Positions 1 to 5,624 of a DNA stretch of 6,486 nt are shown piece after piece. The position numbers were made by a program, and so were the translations under genes. The stretch is from Propionivibrio sp. (GTDB taxonomy: Bacteria; Pseudomonadota; Gammaproteobacteria; Burkholderiales; Rhodocyclaceae), in assembly GCA_017990155.1 (NCBI GenBank), contig JAGNOM010000160.1, positions 1-6,486 of the forward strand, read 5' to 3'. Each line of letters starts with the position of its first letter. The stretch's first letter is position 1. Below the pieces are notes generated by a model, which was not told where the DNA came from, searched no databases, and worked only from the letters and a program-made list of their open reading frames with translations.

Positions 1-49
1 TGCGCAGCGTGCAGCGTTCGAGTTCCTCTTCGGAGTAGGTAGTGTCCAT
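1..49 (-). CDS. N-terminal fragment of an unidentified leftward gene
   Basis: An ATG on the minus strand at 49-47 opens a frame that stays open to the window edge (16 full codons), reading MDTTYSEEELERCTLR. The short acidic helix-like start (SEEELER) looks like a real protein N terminus, and two of the three plus-strand frames are closed by stops within the first 42 bases. There is no clear Shine-Dalgarno sequence directly upstream. Only 16 residues are visible, so no family can be named. It would be transcribed divergently from the CoA-transferase gene. A chance open frame is quite possible. Confidence 0.4.
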   Translation of the reverse strand, partial: MDTTYSEEELERCTLR

Positions 50-206
50 GGTGTTCTGTTGCGAATTCCGGTCCCTGAAATTGCCGACATAGTAATGGCG
101 ATGACTCGGCGATACCAGCGCGTTCGAAGATTCTCACCGCTTTGAGGCGAGCGTGGCCGGATCGTTCGATGATTTTCGTCGGCTTTGTTGTTCATCGTCA
201 TTGTTT

Positions 207-235
207 TTGACAATATGCCAATGGTGCCGAATAAA
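207..235 (+). promoter_or_regulatory. Candidate sigma70 promoter for the CoA-transferase unit
   Basis: A perfect -35 hexamer TTGACA lies at 207-212, followed by a 17-base spacer and AATAAA at 230-235, which matches four of six positions of the -10 consensus. It lies in the A/T-rich part of the gap and predicts a transcript start near 242, giving a leader of about 44 bases before the ATG at 286. A 5-bp inverted repeat (ATTGT/ACAAT, 200-214) overlaps the -35 box and could be an operator half-site pair, though it is short. No experimental support; prediction from sequence only. Confidence 0.45.
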
Positions 236-270
236 ACGACTATCAACGGATGCGGTACCGGTCATCGGGT

Positions 271-276
271 GAGGGG
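271..276 (+). promoter_or_regulatory. Ribosome binding site that sets the CoA-transferase start
   Basis: GAGGGG lies 9 bases before the ATG at 286. The in-frame ATG at 250 has no Shine-Dalgarno sequence before it and would sit only about 8 bases downstream of the predicted transcript start. The site therefore favours 286 as the real start. Confidence 0.65.
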
Positions 277-285
277 AAAACAAGA

Positions 286-2406
286 ATGAATGATGCAATT
301 CGTGTATCAAGTATTGAAGCCTCCATTGATGCCCTGATCGAGAAAGTGGGGCGCAAGCTGGTGCTGGCGATGCCGCTCGGTATCGGCAAGCCGAATGTCT
401 GGATCAACGCGCTTTATCAAAGGGCGAAAAACGATCCGTCGATCGAGCTGCGAATCATCACCGCGCTCTCGCTTGACCGGCCCAAGGGACGCAGCCTGGT
501 CGAGCGCCGTTTCCTCGATCCCTTTGTGCAGCGCGTCTTTGGCGACTATCCGGACATGGATTACGCGCTCGATGCCCGGCGCGGCAAGCTGCCGCCAAAC
601 GTGATGCTCAGCGAGTTCTTCCTCAAAACGGGCGCCGACGTTGGCAACAGCGTTGTTCAGAGCAATTACATCTACTCCAACTACACGCATGCCGTGCGCG
701 ATGCCTTCACGCATGGCGTCAATGTCTTCGCGCAGGCGATGGCGATTGAAGAAAACGAAGACGGTGAAAGGTTGTCCCTGTCCTGCAACCCGGATCTGAC
801 GCTGGATGCGATGGACATGGCCATGATCACGGGCAAGAAAACGATGGTGCTGGTCGGCGTCGTCAATCGCACGATGCCGTTCATGCCCAACGACGCCGTG
901 CTGCGGCCGGATCAGATCGATATCCTGGTCGACGACCCGGCGGCCACGCACGCGATGTTCGGGCCGCCCAACATGAAGATCGACGATCAGGACTACGGCA
1001 TTGCGCTGTGGAGCAGTACACTCGTTAAGGATGGCGGCACGCTGCAGATCGGTATCGGCTCACTCGGAGACGGGATCGCCCATGTGCTGATTGAACGCGA
1101 TCGCGACAACAAGGCCTACCGGAACATGATCGCCGCGCTCTCCGAGGGCAAAAAGGTGCCGGCCGCACAAGAGCTGGAACCGTTCCGCGAAGGGCTGTAC
1201 GGCTGCAGCGAGATGTTCGTCAATGGTTTCATGGCCTTGATCGACGCCGGGGTGATCCGGCGCGAAGTCTTCAATCACGATGGCTTGCAGCGCCTGCTCA
1301 ACACGGGACGCATCGGCCTGACGCCCGATGAAGGCATGCTGAACGCGCTGTTCGAAGCGCGAATCATTGGTTCGCCCTTGTCGCGCTCGGACGTCAGTTT
1401 CTTGCACCACTTCGGCATCCTGCGCAAGGACGTCGACTGGGTCGAAGGGCGATTGATCTGTGGCGAGCGGGTTTTGCCGAGCGAAGTCGCTGATCCGCAA
1501 GTCCGCGCCGAAATTGCCTCGCACCTGCTCGGCGACCGGCTGCGCCACGGCTACGTGCTGCACGGCGGTTTTTTCATCGGCCCGAACAGCTTCTACAACC
1601 GACTGCGTGAACTGCCGCGCGACGTGTTGCAGAAGATCAACATGACGCGCATCTCCTACATCAACGAACTGTTCGGCCATGAGAACGTTGCCCGTGAGCA
1701 GCGCCGGGACGCGCGCTTCATCAACACGACGATGATGGCGACGCTGCTCGGCGCTGCAGTCTCCGACGGCCTCGATACCGGCGAACTGGTCTCGGGCGTC
1801 GGCGGACAGTACAACTTCGTCGCGCAGGCGCACACGCTGCCCGACGCGCGCTCGATCCTCATGCTGCGTTCCTGGCGCCTGAACAAAAAGGGCAAGCCGG
1901 TTTCGAACATCGTCTGGAGCTACGGCCACATCACCATTCCGCGCCACTTGCGCGATATTTTCGTGACCGAGTACGGTATCGCCGACCTGCGCGGCATGAG
2001 CGACTCCGAGGTCGTCAAGCGAATGCTGGCGGTTGCCGACTCGCGTTTCCAGGATGGCTTGCTGGAAACGGCCAAGCGGCACGGGAAGATCGAGGCCGAT
2101 TACGTGATTCCGGCGGAACAGCGCAACAACTTCCCGGAAACGATCGAAGCGCGCCTGGCGACGTTCCGCGCCGCCGGCAAGCTGCCCGATTTCCCGTTTG
2201 GAACCGATTTTGACGCTGCCGAACTGGCGACCGCCAAGGTGCTGATGAAACTCAAGGAGCGCAAGGCATCACCGCTGGCGATGGCCAAGACCTTGTTGAA
2301 CGGCCTGACCGCCGAGCCCGACCCGGTCGTGCTCCAGCGTCTCGGCCTGGAACGCCCGGCATCGCTTGAGGAACGTATCCTGCGGACTTTGGTGAGCGGT
2401 TGCTGA
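286..2406 (+). CDS. Acetyl-CoA hydrolase / CoA-transferase family protein (long form)
   Basis: Predicted cytoplasmic enzyme of 706 aa that moves CoA between acyl-CoA and a carboxylate, or hydrolyses the acyl-CoA; the actual substrates cannot be read from sequence. From the ATG at 286, a CoA-site motif GIGSLGDGIA lies near residues 256-265. The segment CSEMFVNG (about 307-314) corresponds to the H/T-E-M segment of class I CoA-transferases, making Glu309 the likely catalytic glutamate that forms the glutamyl-CoA thioester. The C-terminal domain carries GVGGQYNF (about 504-511) and the family signature VTEYGIADLRG (about 560-570). Classical members (Ach1, acetate or 4-hydroxybutyrate CoA-transferase) have roughly 430-550 residues. 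This one is longer because of some 80 extra residues between the catalytic segment and the C-terminal domain, and a longer tail. An in-frame ATG at 250 is possible but lacks a ribosome site. The gene lies 30 bases before the aminotransferase gene on the same strand, probably in one transcript. Family assignment is secure; the reaction is inferred. Confidence 0.88.
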   Translation: MNDAIRVSSIEASIDALIEKVGRKLVLAMPLGIGKPNVWINALYQRAKNDPSIELRIITALSLDRPKGRSLVERRFLDPFVQRVFGDYPDMDYALDARRGKLPPNVMLSEFFLKTGADVGNSVVQSNYIYSNYTHAVRDAFTHGVNVFAQAMAIEENEDGERLSLSCNPDLTLDAMDMAMITGKKTMVLVGVVNRTMPFMPNDAVLRPDQIDILVDDPAATHAMFGPPNMKIDDQDYGIALWSSTLVKDGGTLQIGIGSLGDGIAHVLIERDRDNKAYRNMIAALSEGKKVPAAQELEPFREGLYGCSEMFVNGFMALIDAGVIRREVFNHDGLQRLLNTGRIGLTPDEGMLNALFEARIIGSPLSRSDVSFLHHFGILRKDVDWVEGRLICGERVLPSEVADPQVRAEIASHLLGDRLRHGYVLHGGFFIGPNSFYNRLRELPRDVLQKINMTRISYINELFGHENVAREQRRDARFINTTMMATLLGAAVSDGLDTGELVSGVGGQYNFVAQAHTLPDARSILMLRSWRLNKKGKPVSNIVWSYGHITIPRHLRDIFVTEYGIADLRGMSDSEVVKRMLAVADSRFQDGLLETAKRHGKIEADYVIPAEQRNNFPETIEARLATFRAAGKLPDFPFGTDFDAAELATAKVLMKLKERKASPLAMAKTLLNGLTAEPDPVVLQRLGLERPASLEERILRTLVSGC

Positions 2407-2436
2407 CGTGGCACTTGCCGATGGAGCCTGCTACTC

Positions 2437-3594
2437 ATGATCACCGCCACGATTCCCGTTGATTCAAAGCTGCCCAACGTCAGCACAACGATCTTCACCG
2501 TGATGTCCAAGCTCGCGGCGGATTGCGGCGCCATCAACCTGTCGCAGGGCTTTCCGGATTTTCAGGCCGATCCTGCGCTGTTCGAGGCGACCGTGCAGGC
2601 GATGCGCGACGGGCGCAACCAGTACGCGCCGATGGCCGGCGTGCCGGAATTGCGCAGCGCCATCACTGACAAGGTCGAGGCGCTTTATGGCGTGCGCTAT
2701 GACGTCGAGCAGGAAATCACCGTCACCGCCGGAGCGACGCAGGCGCTGATGACGGCGATTGCGGCGTTTGTCCGTCCGGGCGACGAAGTGATCGTGTTTG
2801 AGCCCTGCTACGACAGTTACACGCCCTCGATCGAGACCGTCGGCGGCAAGGCGGTCTTCGCGCAACTGCGCTTTCCCGCGTACCGGCCGGACTGGGATCA
2901 GGTGCGCTCACTGATTACGTCGCGCACGCGCATGATCATCATCAACTCGCCGCACAACCCGACCGGTAGCCTGCTTGAACCGGCTGATCTGGACGCGCTG
3001 GCGGCGATCACGCGCCACACCGGCATCCTGGTGCTCGCGGACGAGGTTTACGAACACATCGTTTTCGACGGTGCACGTCACGCCAGTGTCGTGTCGCATC
3101 CCGAACTGGCGGCGCGCAGCCTGGTCGTCTCATCGTTTGGCAAGACCTATCACATCACCGGCTGGAAAATCGGCTACGTTCTCGGCGCCACCGCCGCGAT
3201 GGCCGAATTCCGCAAAGTGCACCAGTTCAACGTGTTCTCGGTCAATACCCCGTGCCAGCTCGGCATTGCCGCGTACATGCGCGACGCGACGCGACACCTC
3301 GGACTGGCCGCCTTCTACCAGCAAAAGCGCGATTTCTTCCGTGCGCAGATGGCGGCTTCGCGGTTTGAACTTCTGCCGTGCCGGGGAACCTACTTTCAAC
3401 TGGCACGCTATGACAAGATACTGGACCGCCCGGATCTGGAGTTCGCGCGCTGGCTGGCGCTGGAAGCAGGGGTCGCGGCCATTCCGGTCTCGGTGTTTTA
3501 TCAGAATAAATGTGATGACCGCGTGATACGCTTCTGCTTCGCCAAGCAGGAAACAACGCTGGGTGCAGCCGGCGCGCGGCTACGCAGGATTTGA
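2437..3594 (+). CDS. ybdL: Methionine aminotransferase, PLP-dependent (YbdL type)
   Basis: Cytoplasmic fold-type I (class I/II) aminotransferase of 385 aa, the usual length for the group. It resembles E. coli YbdL along its whole length: INLSQGFPDF at 33-42, NQYAPMAGV at 61-69, ITVTAGAT at 94-101, and VSSFGKTYHITGWKIGY at 231-247. Lys236 should form the Schiff base with pyridoxal phosphate. Asn174 in SPHNPTG and Asp202 in ADEVYEH should hold the cofactor, and Arg365 in IRFCFAK should bind the substrate carboxylate. YbdL prefers methionine and also accepts histidine and phenylalanine, with 2-oxo acids as partners. The related kynurenine/glutamine transaminases share the same motifs, so substrate preference is inferred. 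GGAG at 2423-2426 lies 10 bases before the ATG. The gene follows the CoA-transferase gene by 30 bases and precedes mscL by 52 bases, with no terminator on either side. All catalytic residues are present. Confidence 0.92.
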   Translation: MITATIPVDSKLPNVSTTIFTVMSKLAADCGAINLSQGFPDFQADPALFEATVQAMRDGRNQYAPMAGVPELRSAITDKVEALYGVRYDVEQEITVTAGATQALMTAIAAFVRPGDEVIVFEPCYDSYTPSIETVGGKAVFAQLRFPAYRPDWDQVRSLITSRTRMIIINSPHNPTGSLLEPADLDALAAITRHTGILVLADEVYEHIVFDGARHASVVSHPELAARSLVVSSFGKTYHITGWKIGYVLGATAAMAEFRKVHQFNVFSVNTPCQLGIAAYMRDATRHLGLAAFYQQKRDFFRAQMAASRFELLPCRGTYFQLARYDKILDRPDLEFARWLALEAGVAAIPVSVFYQNKCDDRVIRFCFAKQETTLGAAGARLRRI

Positions 3595-3646
3595 AGTGGG
3601 AAAGCGTTGGTAAACCGTGTTGTTCAATTGAAATAAAGGAGACGCC

Positions 3647-4072
3647 ATGAGCATGTTGAAGGAATTCAGAGAATTCGCAATGAAAGGCAACGTCATGGAT
3701 CTAGCCGTCGGCGTGATCATTGGCGGCGCATTCGGAAAAATAGTCGATTCGGTGGTGGCAGACCTGATCATGCCGCTGGTTGCCTGGGTCATGGGCGGCA
3801 AGCTGGACTTCTCCGGCATGTTCTTCGTTTTGGGGAGCGTTCCGGAAGGCACGGTGATGACGCTCGACGCGCTGAAGAAGGCGCAAGTGCCGGTCTTCGC
3901 CTACGGCAACTTCATCACCATCCTGGTGAACTTCATCATCCTCGCCTTCATCATCTTCATGATGATCAAGCAGATGAACCGGCTGCGCAAAGCCGAACCA
4001 CCGGCTCCGCCGGCCGCCACGCCGGAAGACATCGTCCTGCTGCGCGAGATCCGCGACAGCCTGAAGAAGTAA
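3647..4072 (+). CDS. mscL: Large-conductance mechanosensitive channel MscL
   Basis: Inner-membrane channel that opens under high membrane tension and releases small solutes during hypo-osmotic shock; it acts as a homopentamer. The 141-aa product fits the family (E. coli 136 aa). It starts with the amphipathic helix MSMLKEFREFAMKGNV. TM1 follows at about 16-45 with the pore-lining run DLAVGVIIGGAFGKIV (18-33), and Leu19 and Val23 sit at the positions of the E. coli hydrophobic gate. The periplasmic loop (about 46-82) is a few residues longer than in E. coli. TM2 spans about 83-107. The basic/charged stretch RLRKAE (112-117), a Pro/Ala linker and the C-terminal helix bundle segment IVLLREIRDSLKK complete it. 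A strong ribosome site (AAAGGAG, 3635-3641) lies 5 bases before the ATG. It may be co-transcribed with the aminotransferase, but mscL is usually an independent stress gene, so a separate promoter is possible; I do not see a good one in the 52-base gap. Confidence 0.97.
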   Translation: MSMLKEFREFAMKGNVMDLAVGVIIGGAFGKIVDSVVADLIMPLVAWVMGGKLDFSGMFFVLGSVPEGTVMTLDALKKAQVPVFAYGNFITILVNFIILAFIIFMMIKQMNRLRKAEPPAPPAATPEDIVLLREIRDSLKK

Positions 4073-4083
4073 TCGGTTGAGGC

Positions 4084-4123
4084 AATGAAAAACGGCGCAC
4101 TTGCGGGTGCGCCGTTTTTCATT
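4084..4123. terminator. Bidirectional rho-independent terminator
   Basis: The arms 4084-4100 and 4107-4123 form a perfect 17-bp inverted repeat around the 6-base loop TTGCGG. The inner half of the stem is G/C-rich (CGGCGCAC/GTGCGCCG). It is flanked by AAAAA on the left and TTTTT on the right, so a U-tract follows the hairpin on either strand. It begins 12 bases after the mscL stop and also lies 70 bases beyond the stop of the convergent glutathione S-transferase gene, so it can end both transcripts. Confidence 0.93.
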
Positions 4124-4192
4124 GGAGGCCGCGATATTGCGGCAGATGGCGATTGCTGCGACGCCACGTCAGAAGGACGCTTCGAAGCTCTC
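4124..4192. other. Short spacer between terminator and GST stop
   Basis: This 69-base stretch forms the 3' untranslated part of the minus-strand transcript. It contains a 10-bp palindrome GCTTCGAAGC (4179-4188) close to the GST stop but no U-tract, so it is not a terminator by itself. No gene is visible. Confidence 0.5.
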
Positions 4193-4816
4193 CTACGCTG
4201 CGCCGGATGCCGAATAGTATTGAGCGATCGCCGGAGTGCTGCCGATGCGCTGCAGATAGGTATTCAGTTTCGGAGCCACGTGATCCAGCAGATCGGTCGG
4301 AATGTGATCCAGCTTGCCTGACTTGAGGCCGCGCAGACAGACAAACGCTTTCAGATCGGCAATCGTCAGGCGATTGTCCGAAAAATACTCGCCACCGTGG
4401 CTCTCAAGCTGCCCTTGCAACCACTGTAAATATCGCGGCAATGGGCCTGCCACCAATGCGGCACGTGCGTTTTTCAACTCATCCCCGGTCAGGCCGAAGG
4501 TTGCGCCGATCTTGATATTCACGTCTTCCAACGCACTCATCACCTCGTCACAGAACAAGGCTTGCAGATTGTCTGCGGGATACAACCCGGTCAGCTTCCC
4601 GACGTAGCGTGCAATCGCATCACTTTGGGTGACCTGCAAATCATTGATCTGCAGCGTCGGCACCTGATTCAGCGGGGTGGTTTTTCGAACCTCGGAAAAA
4701 TCACTAAACGGAAATCGATAATCTTCAAACGCAATGCCGCCGATGTGCAAGGCGAGCCGGGTGGGTTCGGCGCGACCGCCGGGAACGTCGAAATAGGTGA
4801 GTCTCAGTTTATCCAT
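4193..4816 (-). CDS. Glutathione S-transferase, tyrosine-type (sigma-like)
   Basis: Soluble 207-aa enzyme expected to activate glutathione for attack on electrophilic or peroxidised compounds; the natural substrate is unknown. The N-terminal thioredoxin-fold domain (about 1-80) has the start LRLTYFDVPGGRAEPTRL, where Tyr8 is the likely catalytic tyrosine and Arg15 belongs to the conserved GRAE motif of alpha/mu/pi/sigma classes. The cis-proline loop is QVPTL (51-55), and the glutathione gamma-glutamyl site is QSDAIARY (64-71). The all-helical C-terminal domain (about 85-200) contains the folding N-capping box LTIADL (150-155). GGAG (plus-strand 4824-4827) lies 7 bases before the ATG. It is the last gene after the exporter genes, only 43 bases beyond the permease stop, so it is probably in their operon. 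Most bacterial GSTs are beta- or theta-like; a Tyr-type, eukaryote-resembling sequence is less common. The family is secure; the class is judged from motifs only. Confidence 0.92.
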   Translation of the reverse strand: MDKLRLTYFDVPGGRAEPTRLALHIGGIAFEDYRFPFSDFSEVRKTTPLNQVPTLQINDLQVTQSDAIARYVGKLTGLYPADNLQALFCDEVMSALEDVNIKIGATFGLTGDELKNARAALVAGPLPRYLQWLQGQLESHGGEYFSDNRLTIADLKAFVCLRGLKSGKLDHIPTDLLDHVAPKLNTYLQRIGSTPAIAQYYSASGAA

Positions 4817-4859
4817 GGCTTGACTCCGAAAAATTTACGCAAGATCGTGACTCGGCCGA

Positions 4860-5624
4860 TCACGTCTTCAGCCGGTATCCCGTGCGAAAGATCCATGCAA
4901 CGATGGCCAAGGCAACGGCCAGAAAAACCAGCGTCATGCCAAGGCTCACGCCAAGGCTGACATCGGCAATATCGTAAAAGCTCCAGCGAAAGCCACTGAT
5001 CAGGTACACCACCGGATTGAACAGCGCGACCTTCTGCCAAAACGGCGGCAGCATGGCGATCGAGTAAAAACTGCCGCCGAGAAAGGTCAATGGCGTGATG
5101 ATCAGTAATGGCACGACCTGCAGCTTCTCGAAGCCATCCGCCCAGATACCGATGATGAAACCGACCAGGCTGAAGGTGACCGAGGTCAGAACGAGAAAGA
5201 GGAGCATCCAGAACGGGTGAGCAACACGCAGCGGTACAAACAGACCAGAGGTAACGAGAATAATCAGCCCAAGCATGATCGACTTTGTGGCGGCCGCACC
5301 GACGTAGGCCATCACAACTTCCAGGGCAGAAACCGGGGCGGAGAGCAGTTCGTAGATCGTGCCGCTGAATTTGGGAAAATAGATGCCGAACGATGCGTTC
5401 GAGATGCTCTGGGTCAATAGCGAAAGCATGATCAAGCCCGGTACGATGAAGGCGCCGTAACTGACGCCCTCGACTTCGGGAATGCGCGAGCCGATCGCCG
5501 CACCGAAGACGATGAAGTACAGCGATGTCGAGATCACCGGCGAGATAACGCTTTGCATGAGTGTTCGCCAGGTACGGGCCATCTCGAAACGAAATATGGC
5601 GCGAACGGCGTGCAGATTCATCAT
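4860..5624 (-). CDS. yadH: ABC-2 type exporter permease (YadH-like)
   Basis: Inner-membrane subunit of an ABC exporter, 254 aa, the typical size for YadH/NodJ-like permeases. About six hydrophobic membrane segments are visible, near residues 25-44, 57-78, 110-130, 137-160, 170-187 and 224-246, with a short basic cytoplasmic N terminus (RFEMARTWR) that contains the expected amphipathic helix. Family features are FSGTIYELLSAPVSALEV (86-103) between TM2 and TM3, the coupling region in ABC-2 proteins, and the motif LTFLGGSFYSIAMLPPFW (179-196) before the last segment. The ATG at 5624 overlaps the ATPase stop as ATGA, implying translational coupling; a second ATG directly after it is an equally possible start. 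The substrate of E. coli YadGH is not established, so the cargo here is unknown. The downstream glutathione S-transferase gene hints at a detoxification role, by inference only. Confidence 0.9.
   Translation of the reverse strand: MMNLHAVRAIFRFEMARTWRTLMQSVISPVISTSLYFIVFGAAIGSRIPEVEGVSYGAFIVPGLIMLSLLTQSISNASFGIYFPKFSGTIYELLSAPVSALEVVMAYVGAAATKSIMLGLIILVTSGLFVPLRVAHPFWMLLFLVLTSVTFSLVGFIIGIWADGFEKLQVVPLLIITPLTFLGGSFYSIAMLPPFWQKVALFNPVVYLISGFRWSFYDIADVSLGVSLGMTLVFLAVALAIVAWIFRTGYRLKT
5621..5624 (-). other. ATGA stop/start overlap coupling ATPase and permease
   Basis: On the minus strand the permease ATG (5624-5622) overlaps the ATPase TGA (5623-5621). There is no strong Shine-Dalgarno sequence just upstream (the region reads CGGAACCGAAAATC), so permease translation probably depends on ribosomes finishing the ATPase. 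This would help keep subunit amounts matched. Confidence 0.8.

Larger units (their letters stand above)
50..285. other. Divergent intergenic region
   Basis: This stretch of 236 bases separates the possible leftward gene from the CoA-transferase gene. Its right half (about 180-240) is clearly more A/T-rich than the flanking coding DNA and carries the candidate promoter described separately. A plus-strand frame stays open from the window edge to about 142 (ending TTTGA) but has no start signal or recognisable protein character. I see no RNA gene, terminator hairpin or recognisable riboswitch here. Confidence 0.6.

Noticed and set aside
307..951. A 214-residue antisense frame opposite the first third of the CoA-transferase gene.
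   Set aside because: Same cause as the other antisense frame: it is a mirror of a real coding frame, rich in His, Arg, Asp and Val, with no ribosome site or recognisable motif.
1060..2082. A 340-residue open frame antisense to the CoA-transferase gene.
   Set aside because: It lies wholly inside a well-supported gene, its sequence is rich in Arg, Val, Asp, Gln and Ala without domain character, and long antisense frames are expected opposite GC-rich genes with strong third-position bias.
2975..3526. A 183-residue plus-strand frame inside the aminotransferase gene.
   Set aside because: It is an alternative frame of a gene whose catalytic motifs are all intact; its composition (Arg, Ser, Trp, Thr rich) is typical of a frame-shifted reading.
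3623..3632. The 10-bp palindrome TTCAATTGAA just before the mscL ribosome site.
   Set aside because: It is a short A/T-rich palindrome without a good adjacent promoter or known operator match; not enough to call a regulatory site.
3662..3676. Two GAATTC copies 9 bases apart near the start of mscL.
   Set aside because: They encode the conserved KEFREF segment of the MscL N-terminal helix, so the repeat follows from protein sequence.
3948..3965. A 7-bp inverted repeat (TCATCAT/ATGATGA) with a 4-base loop inside mscL.
   Set aside because: It falls in the codons for the hydrophobic FIIFMM run of TM2, is A/T-rich and weak, and has no U-tract; explained by coding.
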